NCBI RefSeq assembly: GCF_002294995.1
Contig: NZ_NSGF01000006.1
Span: 186,001-250,000 of the forward strand
Reading direction: 5' to 3'
Length of the DNA stretch: 64,000 bases
Source of the DNA: Mesorhizobium sp. WSM3860
GTDB taxonomy: Bacteria; Pseudomonadota; Alphaproteobacteria; Rhizobiales; Rhizobiaceae
The position numbers were made by a program, and so were the translations under genes. Position 1 is the first letter of the stretch, and each line of letters starts with the position of its first letter. This document shows, in pieces, positions 52,548 to 61,254 of this stretch. The notes below the pieces were generated by a model that saw nothing but the letters and a program-made list of their open reading frames with translations, did no database searches and was not told where the DNA came from.

Positions 52548-53474
52548 ATGCTCGACGCGCTCACTCTCGATCAGATGCGGATGTTCCTAGCCGTGGCGGA
52601 CGCGGGTAGCTTTCGCCTGGCTTCCATGCGGCTCGGTCGCGCGCAGTCGGCAGTAAGCCACGCGATTGCCAATCTGGAGACCGAACTCAAAACGGTGCTG
52701 TTCGACCGGTCGACTCGTCGGCCGACTTTGACCTCGGACGACGGGCCCTGCTGGACGACTGTCGCTCGCTGGTTCTACGCGCCGATCTGCTGCGCGCGAA
52801 GGGCAGGGCATGGGCAGCGGCATTGAAATCGAGCTTGCGCTCATGGTGGACACGCTTGTTCCATTGCCGGCCGTTGGCAGGGCTCTTGAAGCCCTCCACG
52901 CCACCTATCCGACGGTTGGCGTCCGCTTGCAAATAGGTACCCTTGGGGAACCGATCGATTGCCTCCTGCAGAGCACGGTCGACCTTGCGATAACGGTGGG
53001 CGAAGACCTGCGCGATCCGCGCCTGGAATTCGATTCCCTCTCGCCTCTGTCGATGGTGGCGGTTGTCGGTGCTGGGCACGCTCTTGCCTTCATTGCGAAG
53101 AAGGGCGGGTGAGTACGCCAGAGCTGGCCGATCACATCCAGATCGTCCTGATGGACCCTTCACCTCGCTCCCACGGCCGCGATTATGGCGTGCTCTCGCA
53201 GCGCAAGTGGCGGGTGGGTAGCCAAGAGGCGAAACTGGCTTTGATCAGAGCAGGCATCGGCTGGGGGCGGCTTCCACTTTGGTTGATCGAGCAGGATCTT
53301 GTCGAAGAGCGGCTCGTGCAGCTTTCAGCTGCTGCGCTTGGTGAAAATGGGACAACGAAGAGCTGGGTCTATCTTGCCCGACGGCTCGACAAACCCTTGT
53401 TGCCAGCAGCCAGGTGCCTCAGGTCCGCACTTCTAACCGGAGCCGGGCTTGGTGATACTGCCGGGCTTCGATAG
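52548..53474 (+). pseudogene. LysR-family regulator with multiple frameshifts
   Basis: The N-terminal HTH is in one frame (LTLDQMRMFLAVADAGSFRL, then RAQSAVSHAIANLETEL). A short segment ALLDDCRSLVLRADLLRAK is in another. The effector domain is in a third (MGSGIEIELALMVDTLVPLP to ALAFIAKKGG). A final piece from about 53110 continues TPELADHIQIVLMDPSPRSH and IRAGIGWGRLPLWLIEQDL. At least three frameshifts are needed. It is divergent from the FMN reductase pseudogene, the usual regulator-target arrangement, so both probably decayed together. Confidence 0.85.
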
Positions 53475-53527
53475 CCTAGGCGCGCCTCGCCAATTAGAGA
53501 CCTTGCCGATGCTGTGCCTGCGGCAGA

Positions 53528-54355
53528 CTAATCCGGCAGGCCGGGCCGGTCGAGCTTCTTTGGCGAGAGCGTGAAGATCTCGGAGCCGGCATCGGTGACG
53601 CCGATCGTATGCTCGTACTGTGCCGACAGCGAACGGTCGCGCGTCACCGCCGTCCAGCCGTCAGACAGCACCTTCACATGCGGGCGGCCGAGATTGATCA
53701 TCGGCTCGACGGTGAAGATCATGCCGGGCCGCATCTCGACGCCTTCGCCAACGGTGCCGTAATGCAGGATGTTCGGCGCATCATGGAAAAGCTGGCCGAC
53801 GCCGTGGCCACAGAAGTCGCGCACCACCGAGCAGCGCTCGGCCTCGGCATAGGTTTGGATCGCGGCGCCGATGGCGCCGGTGCGGGCGCCGGGCCTGATG
53901 GCGGCGATGCCGCGCATCAGGCATTCGTAAGTCACCTCGAGCAGGCGCTCGGCGGCGCGCTTGATCGTGCCAACCGGATACATGCGCGAGGAATCGCCGT
54001 GCCAGCCGTCGAGGATGTAGGTGACGTCGATGTTGACGATGTCGCCATCCTTGAGCGGCTTGTTGTCGGGAATGCCGTGGCAGACCACGTGATTGATCGA
54101 GGTGCAGGACGATTTGGTGTAGCCACGATAGTTGAGCGTGGCCGGCAATGCGCCGTTATCCATACCGAACTCGAAGACGAAACGGTCGATGGTCTCGGTG
54201 GTGACGCCGGGCTTCACCATCGACACAAGCTCGTCGAGACAGCGCGCGGTGAGGTCGCAGGCCTTGCGCATGCCCGCAAAGCCTTCCTCGCCATACAGGC
54301 GGATCTGGCCGGTGTTTCTCAAGGGGGCCGTTGCGGCGTCGAGATAGGTAACCAT
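53528..54355 (-). CDS. map: Methionine aminopeptidase, type I
   Basis: Removes the initiator methionine; 275 residues starting at ATG 54353-54355 (MVTYLDAATAPLRNTGQIRL). Metal ligands are visible: NIDVTYILDGWHGDSSRM (Asp pair), CGHGVGQLFHDAPNILHYG (His), FTVEPMINLGRP (Glu) and AQYEHTIGVT (region of the last Glu). The C-terminal residues after EIFTLSPKKLDRPG are typical for alphaproteobacteria. sfsA, often upstream in relatives, is not seen; radC is displaced. Confidence 0.95.
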   Translation of the reverse strand: MVTYLDAATAPLRNTGQIRLYGEEGFAGMRKACDLTARCLDELVSMVKPGVTTETIDRFVFEFGMDNGALPATLNYRGYTKSSCTSINHVVCHGIPDNKPLKDGDIVNIDVTYILDGWHGDSSRMYPVGTIKRAAERLLEVTYECLMRGIAAIRPGARTGAIGAAIQTYAEAERCSVVRDFCGHGVGQLFHDAPNILHYGTVGEGVEMRPGMIFTVEPMINLGRPHVKVLSDGWTAVTRDRSLSAQYEHTIGVTDAGSEIFTLSPKKLDRPGLPD

Positions 54356-54565
54356 TCTTGTCCGTTCGCAGGTTGGCTCCTGACGCGAGCCGATGCGGAA
54401 ATTTTCTCCAGATTTGGCACTGGAAGCCGCAAGGTTCAAGGACGAAGTGCCTGCAACCGGTTTGCCGCGGGAATATTCGCCGGATCGGCGCGTCTGGGTG
54501 TCGCAAGCTTTCCTTTCACCACTCCATGAGGTAGGCCGGGTCCGGATATAGGAGATTTACGCCCG

Positions 54566-54961
54566 TTGACGGCACCGGAGCGCGCAAGATCGACGCTGCC
54601 GCCAATCAGGACCGCGTGCTCGGCCCTGATGGCGCTGCTTGCGCTTGCGCTGGTGAGCTTCGCCCAGGCTGAGGTCTCCGCCTCGACAGCGTTTGCCTCG
54701 GGCCGTGCCGACATCAGCGCGACGCGCCAGGGCGAAACGCTGGCCTTGCTGAGGGTCGCCGGCAAGACGCAGGCCCTCGAAGCCCGCGCCGGCCGGCCGC
54801 TGCCGGTAAAGCTCGTCAGCGGCAATCCCGGCATTCTCGCTCCCGCATCCGCTTTCCTTGTCGGTGGCGGGGCTTTGCCGGCGCAGGCCGGCATTGCGCC
54901 TGTCTTTGTGGCCGGGCCGCTCTCGCATGCCAATCAGCCTCGCGCGCCACCAACCGCCTGA
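54566..54961 (+). CDS. Hypothetical exported protein (low confidence)
   Basis: 131 residues from TTG 54566, with AGGAG about 10 bases upstream. The first 36 residues look like a signal peptide (ALMALLALALVSFAQAEVSA). The rest, GRADISATRQGETLALLRVA and PLPVKLVSGNPGILAPASAF, has no known domain. A long frame on the opposite strand (54436-54933) overlaps it, but its composition looks less protein-like. Divergent from map. Confidence 0.4.
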   Translation: MTAPERARSTLPPIRTACSALMALLALALVSFAQAEVSASTAFASGRADISATRQGETLALLRVAGKTQALEARAGRPLPVKLVSGNPGILAPASAFLVGGGALPAQAGIAPVFVAGPLSHANQPRAPPTA

Positions 54962-55075
54962 ATCCGGCGGTCGCTGACCGCAGCTTTCTCACCTCAACTA
55001 TTCCCTTCGCGCCGTGACCTGGCGACGGCTATCGGCCGTCCGCCGGTTGCGTGGCGCGTCCATGGACATTTCTCG

Positions 55076-55312
55076 ATGCAACGTCTCAAGACATTCAAGA
55101 CACTCACGCGCGCTGCTTCGGCAGCCGCGTTTCTCGCCGTCCAGGCAGTCATCTGCATAGGCACCGTTTATTGGGCTGTAGCCGCAACGCTGCGCATGGA
55201 AGGGACGGCGGCGATCGTGCTCGGCGTCATCTTCGCCGTGCCGTCCGCCTATCTGCTGATGGTGGTTTCGCGCATGGCCTATGAGGCGGAGACGGACCCG
55301 GCGAACCAGTAG
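55076..55312 (+). CDS. Small two-helix membrane protein
   Basis: 78 residues with two hydrophobic helices: FLAVQAVICIGTVYWAVAAT and AIVLGVIFAVPSAYLLMVVS. The N-terminus is basic (MQRLKTFKTLTRAAS), placing both ends in the cytoplasm. There is no domain assignment. It lies alone between the hypothetical exported gene and the DUF982 gene. Confidence 0.6.
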   Translation: MQRLKTFKTLTRAASAAAFLAVQAVICIGTVYWAVAATLRMEGTAAIVLGVIFAVPSAYLLMVVSRMAYEAETDPANQ

Positions 55313-55511
55313 ACGCGATGGGATGGCGAAACCTCGACGGGGCGATGCCGGTTGCATCGCCCTGTGAATGGTGTGGCCAGAGCGCCGATCTGCCGCAGCA
55401 ATTGCTGGGCCCGCACCGCACTGAGGTCACATTCCTGCGTCAAAAACCGGTCAAAGAAACTTTTCGGAACGGAAGGCGTTGCTCCGGCTGCACCAGTTCG
55501 GGAGACGGGGA

Positions 55512-55817
55512 ATGGACAGACTGCAATTCGAGGTGCCGGTGCGCATCACGCCCGCGCCTGGCCTGCCGGTCGAGGAAATCTACAGCGTCGAGCAGGCGCT
55601 CGATTTCCTGCAGAACTGGCCGAAGCGCCGGCAGGGCAAGGTTTATGACGCCGCGTTCAACGCCTGCTTCGGCGCGACGGTCGATGTGGCAAGCGCCGAG
55701 GAAGCGTGCCGGGCCTTCATGGCGTTCTGCCGGGTCAGCGGTTTGCTCGCAAGGGACATGATGTTGCCGCTCAGGCGCGGCGGCAGCGCAAGAGGGTTCC
55801 GCGAGGCGAGGGCGTAA
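55512..55817 (+). CDS. DUF982 protein
   Basis: 101 residues. The DUF982 core is visible: EEIYSVEQALDFLQNWPKRR, YDAAFNACFGATVDVASAEE and ACRAFMAFCRVSG. This family is largely restricted to Rhizobiales and usually about 80-100 residues long. Its function is unknown. ATG 55512 is preceded by GGAGACGGGG. It is convergent with the AspH-like gene, only 4 bases apart. Confidence 0.85.
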   Translation: MDRLQFEVPVRITPAPGLPVEEIYSVEQALDFLQNWPKRRQGKVYDAAFNACFGATVDVASAEEACRAFMAFCRVSGLLARDMMLPLRRGGSARGFREARA

Positions 55818-55821
55818 AGCT

Positions 55822-56508
55822 TCAACCGCCGAAAGATACCCCTCTGTAGTGCATTCCCACCTGCACGCCGCGAACGATCAACCTGGACAGGATCTCCATG
55901 TCCAGCGGCATCTCCGGCCGCCACACATCAAGCAGCAAGGCAATACGCGCCTGATCGGCGTTGTTCATGACCTCGTGCTCGAAAGTGTCGTCCCACAGCA
56001 GGCACTCGCCGTCGGCGATCCGCTTTTCCTCCTGGTTGATCATCATGATCGTTGCCGGGCGGCCGTCCGACTGTTTCGGAATGACAAGACCGAGGTGAAA
56101 TCTCATGATGCCGCGAAAGGGGCCGCGGTGAGGCGGGATGTGCTTGCGCGGCGCCAGGAATGAAACAGCCGCAGACTTCACCTCGGGGCATTCGGACAGC
56201 AACCGGCCGAGGGCAGGCATCTTCCCGAGGTTTTCCGGGATGGTCATGTCGTAGGCCTTGAGCACGAACATGCGCCAATCGAGGCCGTCATTGGCCGAAA
56301 TCTCGGTCTGTTCCGGCATGATGTCGTGGAAACGCGGCACCCGGTTCAACTGCACCGACAGCGCTTCATCGCGAATACTCTGCCAGGCGGCCGCGAACTT
56401 CGTTGCGTTGGGAAAATGCGTGCCGGCATCAAGAACCGCTGGTGCATCTATGCGCTTTTCATAGATCCGACGCACCAGATCGGTTCCAAGATCGTAGACG
56501 TTCGACAT
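55822..56508 (-). CDS. Aspartyl/asparaginyl beta-hydroxylase-fold 2-oxoglutarate oxygenase
   Basis: 228 residues. The 2OG-Fe(II) oxygenase core is HIPPHRGPFRGIMRFHLGLV (first His), WDDTFEHEVMNNADQARIAL (second His and the 2OG-binding Arg) and LLDVWRPEMPLDM. This fits the AspH/LpxO family. LpxO-type enzymes hydroxylate lipid A chains and others hydroxylate proteins; the substrate cannot be told apart here. The N-terminal part contains WQSIRDEALSVQLNRVPRFH. The gap upstream to 56862 shows nothing convincing. Confidence 0.85.
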   Translation of the reverse strand: MSNVYDLGTDLVRRIYEKRIDAPAVLDAGTHFPNATKFAAAWQSIRDEALSVQLNRVPRFHDIMPEQTEISANDGLDWRMFVLKAYDMTIPENLGKMPALGRLLSECPEVKSAAVSFLAPRKHIPPHRGPFRGIMRFHLGLVIPKQSDGRPATIMMINQEEKRIADGECLLWDDTFEHEVMNNADQARIALLLDVWRPEMPLDMEILSRLIVRGVQVGMHYRGVSFGG

Positions 56509-56862
56509 CGCATTGCCTCGACCATGTTATAATATAGTGCGCAATTTCTTTCAGCCATGGGTCACGGAGATTTGTTCCCGCGGATTCAGGCAGACGTTCG
56601 GTTTGTATCACTGCGTCTTCGATGCCAGCCGCGGGCCAGTCGTGGCGTCGACGACTTCGGGCGTCGTGCTGTCGATCGCGCCGTCCCAGCCGCCGGCGGC
56701 AGACGTCCGAAACGCGCTGCCAGAAACGCGCCGTCCAATCTTCCTCGCCTGTCCCTATCGGACCTGAATCGGGCAGCGCGCGCCCCAACCTAGTGTGGTA
56801 CCGCTGCTACAGCATTTGCCTGTCACGTCGGCTATGGGTGAGCTTACGGGTGGGGATGATTC
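56509..56862. other. Intergenic region between the AspH-like gene and the porin gene
   Basis: 354 bases without a supportable gene. It must carry the promoters of the two divergent genes. Short frames here have no family resemblance. Confidence 0.45.
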
Positions 56863-57528
56863 ATGATCAAGATTTTGTATGCGTCGGTCGCCTTGGCTGC
56901 CCTGGCAGCGCCAGCGAGCGCTCAGGACGGTAGCTGGACGGGATATTACGCTGGCGTGGAGATCGGAGCCGGGTTTTCGCATCCCGGGTTCGATGGTGCT
57001 TCGGCCGTCAGCAGTTCGGATTTCAGCGACACGGCGTTCATAGGTGGGGTCTACGCCGGCCACGACTGGCAGGCAGGCCAATTCGTCTACGGCGGCGTCG
57101 CAAGTTTCGATTTCCTGGGCTTTCACAACCAGAGTTCGTCTCATGTCGTGATGGACCCGATTTTCGGCGGAAAGACCCACTCATACAATTACGATTTGGA
57201 CTGGGTAGCGTCTGCCCGGGCGCGTGCGGGCTTCCTGGCGTCGGATCAGTTCTTGCTGTACGGCACAGCCGGCGTTGCCGTTTCCCGCTTTGAGACATCC
57301 TCTTCGACAACCGGAATCTTGGGCGGGGCGGACGCAGTCAACACGACCAAAGTTGGCGGGGCATTCGGTGCAGGTGTCGAATACGCTTTTGCTCCGCATT
57401 GGGCGCTCAAGACAGAATACGTCCACTACGTGTTCAACAATGTTCACGCGGGCGGCAATGGCGCCGACCAGGTGACATTCAAACCGTCGTTTGGCACCTT
57501 GAATTTCGGCATTTCGTACCGCTTCTAG
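56863..57528 (+). CDS. Outer-membrane beta-barrel protein (Omp25/31 type)
   Basis: 221 residues. A signal peptide is cleaved near ASAQDG. The mature domain opens SWTGYYAGVEIGAGF, as in rhizobial and Brucella Omp25-like porins. Alternating aromatic/hydrophobic strands follow (FIGGVYAGHDWQAGQFVYGG, VASARARAGFLASDQFLLYG). The last strand is LNFGISYRF, ending with the Phe needed for outer-membrane insertion. It is a structural or adhesion role rather than a general porin. Confidence 0.9.
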   Translation: MIKILYASVALAALAAPASAQDGSWTGYYAGVEIGAGFSHPGFDGASAVSSSDFSDTAFIGGVYAGHDWQAGQFVYGGVASFDFLGFHNQSSSHVVMDPIFGGKTHSYNYDLDWVASARARAGFLASDQFLLYGTAGVAVSRFETSSSTTGILGGADAVNTTKVGGAFGAGVEYAFAPHWALKTEYVHYVFNNVHAGGNGADQVTFKPSFGTLNFGISYRF

Positions 57529-57533
57529 AGCAT

Positions 57534-57641
57534 GATGCCGAAAAGTGTGAAGCGGTTTTCGGACGACATCATGCTCTATCTCTTTGATTTAGAGCCGGAT
57601 TCAGATTTAGGCCGATTCGACCTGAAATCATCCGGCTCTAG
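57534..57641. repeat. Composite palindromic repeat, copy B (inverse of copy A)
   Basis: CTAGAGCATGATGCCG...CGACATCATGCTCTA followed by AGAGCCGGAT...GATTCGACCTGAAATC...CCGGCTCTAG. This is copy A (21943-22058) in reverse orientation with a few changes. It overlaps the end of the porin gene's stop region. Confidence 0.8.
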
Positions 57642-57654
57642 CGAGAAAAGCGCG

Positions 57655-57730
57655 TCCCGCTTTAAAGTCTTTGGATTTGACGCATGTCGTTTCCCCAAAA
57701 GTCCTGCGCAGCTTGGGCGACATGCACTAG
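57655..57730. repeat. GCATGTCG-family palindromic repeat
   Basis: Inverted GCATGTCG (57682) and CGACATGC (57718), with CCCCAAAAGTCCTGCGCAGCTTGGG between. It is related to 32161-32258 and 11494-11542. It lies at the 3' end of the GNAT gene. Confidence 0.65.
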
Positions 57731-58428
57731 GAAAGCTTGCGGCCGAATGACTTGGCTGTCTCGCGCACAAAGTGGCGCGACAAGCCGGGTCCCTGAAAAA
57801 CCGGAAGGGTCGGAACAACTCGCACGCGCTTCTTGAACTCGTCCAAGGTCAACGCAAAGACAAGCTGATCCAGGCGTTCACCCGTTTTTATGTCGAGTCG
57901 GTGGGACAGCAACGTGCCCTCTTGGCGCAGCATTCCAAGCCGGCAAGCTGTCACTGCTGCTTGATTTCGAGCCAGCGGCTCAAACATCAGCTTTTCCAAT
58001 CTGCGTTCGACGAACAAATGCCAGATTGCGAGGCGAGTGGCCTCGATGGAAATCTGGAGCTTCCGCTGTGCCTTATCCCCGACGATGATGTGCAGCGACC
58101 CGATGCGGTGACGTGGATCAATCTCGATCATGATCAAGCCGATCGGGTCGTCGTCGAGCAGGCGGATCGCCAGCAGGTTACGCCATACATTGTCGAAACT
58201 ATTGACATACGAGCGGAACGATTCGAGCCCCATTGCCGTGCCAGGCATGTTCAACCCGGCGCTGACGGCGGGATCGGCAAGCCAGCGGGTGAAGCGTTCA
58301 TTCACTTCATTCGGCCGCAAGGTGCGGATTCGGCAGGTTTCGCCGGAGCGGTCAACAAATATTGCTTTTTGAGCTGCGGCTATTGGTGGCAACCCTACGC
58401 GTTGACCGGCGTGAGGCATCTTGGGCAT
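57727..58428 (-). CDS. GNAT-family N-acetyltransferase
   Basis: 233 residues, starting at ATG 58426-58428; a shorter start is possible. GNAT features are IRTLRPNEVNERFTRWLADP, DDDPIGLIMIEIDPRHRIG and DKAQRKLQISIEATRLAIWH (acetyl-CoA binding), then LARNQAAVTACRLGMLRQEG. The C-terminal 60 residues extend beyond the fold. Substrate unknown. It is divergent from a histidine-kinase remnant. Confidence 0.8.
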   Translation of the reverse strand: MPKMPHAGQRVGLPPIAAAQKAIFVDRSGETCRIRTLRPNEVNERFTRWLADPAVSAGLNMPGTAMGLESFRSYVNSFDNVWRNLLAIRLLDDDPIGLIMIEIDPRHRIGSLHIIVGDKAQRKLQISIEATRLAIWHLFVERRLEKLMFEPLARNQAAVTACRLGMLRQEGTLLSHRLDIKTGERLDQLVFALTLDEFKKRVRVVPTLPVFQGPGLSRHFVRETAKSFGRKLS

Positions 58429-58489
58429 CTGCGGGACTCACATCAAAAACTCTGGCCGGACAATGTCATCAAACTCCCGCCGAGGGGAG

Positions 58490-58690
58490 GATCCAATTTC
58501 GCCGACCTATTGGAAAAGGCATTCGAGCCGTTCTTCCGCGTCGACCCGTCGCGCACGCCATTTGTTCCGGGCGCCGGGCTGGGCTGACGATCGCCAAGGA
58601 CATCCTCGAGCACTATGCGGGACGATCCGGCTGGAGAACCGGCAAGGCGGAGGGTAGCTGCAGACGGTGGTGTTTGACGCTGTTTCCTAG
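58490..58690 (+). pseudogene. Histidine-kinase C-terminal remnant
   Basis: Pieces in three frames join to the end of a HATPase domain: EKAFEPFFRVDPSRTPFVPG and AGLG, then LTIAKDILEHYAG, then TIRLENRQGGG. These are the F-box, G-box and last strand of a sensor kinase. The dimerisation and sensor parts are missing. The rest of the 444-base gap 58429-58872 has only a terminator. Confidence 0.7.
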
Positions 58691-58820
58691 TGGATCCGCT
58701 GTTCAACCACCGGAGCCGACAGCTGGTCGGCTGCAGGCCCCGCCGTGCAACTCGGGACACCGCAAACGATTGGCCGCTGCGCGACGTGCTGTGATCACAA
58801 AAAAGATTGCCAGGACGCAG

Positions 58821-58853
58821 AAAGCCCCGCCGGCAACTTGCCAGCGAGGCTTT
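58821..58853 (-). terminator. Terminator downstream of the small secreted protein
   Basis: A 14-bp stem with two G-U pairs (AAAGCCTCGCTGGC / GCCGGCGGGGCTTT on the minus strand), 20 bases after the stop of the gene at 58873. Confidence 0.65.
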
Positions 58854-58872
58854 TATCAAAACCCGACCGTAA

Positions 58873-59055
58873 TCAGCGACGATCGTGTCCGCGGCCGCCG
58901 CTCTGGTGGCCGTTGTTTGCGGCACCCAGGCACTGGCTCCAGTAGTCATCGTGATTGCTGCAAGAAGTGATAGTCTGCTGCTGAGCATAAGCCGAACCGG
59001 CCAAGCTGAAAACCGCGACAGTAGCAAGAATTGCATTACGAATGATGTTGGTCAT
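58873..59055 (-). CDS. Small secreted protein
   Basis: 60 residues. A clear signal peptide (MTNIIRNAILATVAVFSLAG to SAYAQ) is followed by about 35 mature residues with two Cys (TSCSNHDDYWSQCLGAANNG) and a His/Gly/Arg-rich tail (SGGRGHDRR). It has its own terminator. The two Cys could form a disulfide, and the His/Asp content could bind metal. No family was recognised. Its short length and signal peptide make it easy to miss in annotation. Confidence 0.75.
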   Translation of the reverse strand: MTNIIRNAILATVAVFSLAGSAYAQQQTITSCSNHDDYWSQCLGAANNGHQSGGRGHDRR

Positions 59056-59387
59056 TTGAGTTTCCCTTTGCTCTTATTTCCGGCAGTGCCGGTCGACGCC
59101 GTTTTTGCAGCGATCATGTTTCGATCTGATGGCGGGCAATTTCGGCTTTGTTTCGAGGAGGCAACTCCGCACGCTCGCTGTCCGGGGATGCCTGGGGACG
59201 GCTCTGTTCACCTCAAAACCCTTGGACCAGCTTGTTTGTATGCGAACGTTTCAGCGGCACCTGTTTGGTTACAGCCCGTGAGCTTGTGTGTGACGCAGCG
59301 GAAACAATCATCGACCATTTAGTACGGATCGAAAGCAGCCGAAGATCGTTCGCGGGACGGCTTCGGCACATGGAAGGATGATGAGCT
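59056..59387. other. Intergenic region
   Basis: 332 bases with no supportable gene; probably the promoter of the small secreted protein. Confidence 0.4.
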
Positions 59388-59561
59388 ATGCCGATCTTAA
59401 AAACGCTCAGCCGCATGGGAGCGGCCCTGAAATATGCGCATGATGCCCAAAAAACGACGCGGATGCTGAACAGCCCGCCGCGCGAAATGCAAATGGATTT
59501 TGGCTGGGCAGTGATGCCGACAACCAAGTATCTTTCTTTCAACACGTGGGACGGTATCTGA
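59388..59561 (+). CDS. Possible 57-residue small protein
   Basis: ATG 59388 opens MPILKTLSRMGAALKYAHDA, then RMLNSPPREMQMDFGW and TKYLSFNTWDGI. The 'LN..P.E.Q.D.GW' pattern resembles a family of short rhizobial proteins I recall, with about the same length. GGAAGG lies 10 bases upstream. There is no signal peptide. Confidence 0.5.
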   Translation: MPILKTLSRMGAALKYAHDAQKTTRMLNSPPREMQMDFGWAVMPTTKYLSFNTWDGI

Positions 59562-60098
59562 CAAAGTTTCAGCGTGGAGCCGGCTTAAGCCGCACTTGTT
59601 CGGCAGGAATGCAAATCCGCAGCGTGCCGATGCGCAGTCACTGGCGACGAAGGCGAGTGGCTTCCGCGTCATGGGAGTGTCCCGTTCACTCGTTCGAACG
59701 TTCTGCTCGGTACGAATAGTTTGCGCAGGACTTCCAGCGGCTAGGTCGCCGTCTTTCAACACGAGCGGTCTCCAGCCCTACCAGACGGTCATGGCCGCCC
59801 ATATGAGCTGCTCAAGTTCATGCAACTGTTTAGGTGGCGGATGCCTGGCACGCGACTGACATTTTGCACCGCGGCCGACGGAGCCGCAGAGGTCAAGGCG
59901 AAGCCGGCCCAAGTCGATCTTACTGCGCGATTCCTAACCCACTCGATGGAAACCCTTTACGGCGATCCGTACGGGAATGGTATCGACCACCACTCCACTG
60001 GCTTCGTCCTGGTTCGGGTGGAGCATGTTTCGAAGCGGAAGCAGACGGGCTGCTGATCGATTCTCTTCGGACGAGGCCCGGCTGCTCAGGTGGCCCGG
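59562..60098. other. Gene-poor stretch
   Basis: 537 bases. Several short overlapping frames on both strands, none with a family resemblance or clear ribosome-binding site. I see no gene here. Confidence 0.4.
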
Positions 60099-60380
60099 CT
60101 ACTCCTTGTGCGGAACCATATACCTGACAGCGCTGTCGCCGTGCGTAACCGTAACTGTCGTATAGCCGGCTGGCAGAGAGCCCGTGACAGTCGGATCGAC
60201 CACGTCGCATCGGCCGACCATTCTTCCGCCAGGAGCGCCGGCGAGTTCTTCTGCCAGCGAAATGCGGCATTCGTTGAGGGAGGCGTACACCCGAGGCGCC
60301 GTATTGACCGGTTTGCAGATGGAAGGTTCGCCTGGGCTGCACAAAAGTAAAACCATCACCGCTGTTGTAGCCGGGTCCAT
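60099..60380 (-). CDS. Small hypothetical protein with hydrophobic N-terminus
   Basis: 93 residues from ATG 60378-60380, with AAAGGAG 8 bases upstream. The N-terminus MDPATTAVMVLLLCSPGEPS is hydrophobic with a Cys, and ASLNECRISLAEEL follows. The C-terminal half, VTGSLPAGYTTVTVTHGDSA, is beta-prone. It might be membrane-associated or exported. The open frame runs further upstream without support. Confidence 0.6.
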   Translation of the reverse strand: MDPATTAVMVLLLCSPGEPSICKPVNTAPRVYASLNECRISLAEELAGAPGGRMVGRCDVVDPTVTGSLPAGYTTVTVTHGDSAVRYMVPHKE

Positions 60381-60543
60381 CGTCGGAGCTCCTTTGTGGA
60401 GCTTTAAACGCTCGCGAAATCGCTTTGTTTCAGATTTTGCTAAAATACCAGGCAGGGCCCGGCGATTTCGGTGGCCGGACCCTGTCGGTTCTCGGGAACA
60501 AGTCACGTTAGTCCCCCGTTGATTATTAGCAGAGACTAATACG

Positions 60544-60825
60544 ATGGCTTTTAGCGTCACCAGTGCGTCTTCGGATGCTGTTCTCGAAGCCAGGAATTGT
60601 GACGCTGAGATTCTTGGAGTCGTCGATCTCGCCAACAAGATCGATGCCAAGATCGGCACCATGCGCCTGGGGCAAGCTATCCAGTTCGTTGCGAATGCAT
60701 CCGTGCTTGGATACGGCGTTCGCGGAGCGATGGTGTTTTACGGAAAAGCAGGAACACCGAGCCTCAGGGCGAGGGAATGTGAGCAGTTGTGGGCGCTATA
60801 TGGTCTCGCCCTGCTTGAGCCATAA
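60544..60825 (+). CDS. Hypothetical protein (low confidence)
   Basis: 93 residues from ATG 60544: MAFSVTSASSDAVLEARNCD and LANKIDAKIGTMRLGQAIQF, then LWALYGLALLEP. No domain and no strong ribosome-binding site. It may be a real small gene or chance. The 200 bases after it, to the tRNA, hold nothing. Confidence 0.4.
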   Translation: MAFSVTSASSDAVLEARNCDAEILGVVDLANKIDAKIGTMRLGQAIQFVANASVLGYGVRGAMVFYGKAGTPSLRARECEQLWALYGLALLEP

Positions 60826-61021
60826 TGTCTGACTCGATGGAGCGCTGGAAGGCGTTCACGTTATGAAAAGCGCGAACGCATGATTTGACACGAGCCCGCT
60901 GCGGATCGCAGAGCGCTTTATTTTTCGCGAATCGTGCGTGACCGTCGGTCGAAATAGCAGACGCTTATTTGACGTTTACTGGATGATTTGCCGGGAGAGG
61001 GTGCTAACTCGCTGACAGTGC

Positions 61022-61096
61022 TGGTACGCCCAAGGGGAATCGAACCCCTGTTACCGCCGTGAAAGGGCGGTGTCCTAACCGCTAGACGATGGGCGC
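61022..61096 (-). tRNA. tRNA-Glu (anticodon TTC)
   Basis: The minus strand begins GCGCCCATCGTCTAGCGGTT. The anticodon stem-loop CCGCC-CTTTCAC-GGCGG gives anticodon TTC. The T-arm is AGGGGTTCGATTCCCCT. The acceptor GCGCCCA pairs with TGGGCGT, and discriminator A and CCA are encoded. Confidence 0.96.
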
Positions 61097-61254
61097 GCTC
61101 AGACGAAGCGGCTTATAATTGCGTTGTTCGCAACCGGCAACCCATCTGCCGCCACATGCGACAACTTTTTTCAAGAGCGGCAAAAACCGCTCTTTCGTCG
61201 AGCTCGGACACTATTTGCGACCGCACTTGATCCTGCAGCCTCAGAGGTTAGCTG

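Noticed and set aside
54436..54933. 165-codon minus-strand frame upstream of map as sfsA or another gene
   Set aside because: No SfsA features; the opposite-strand frame with a signal peptide is the better, though still weak, candidate.
59562..60098. Short frames from 59596 and 59820 as genes
   Set aside because: They overlap each other on both strands, have no ribosome-binding sites and no family resemblance.
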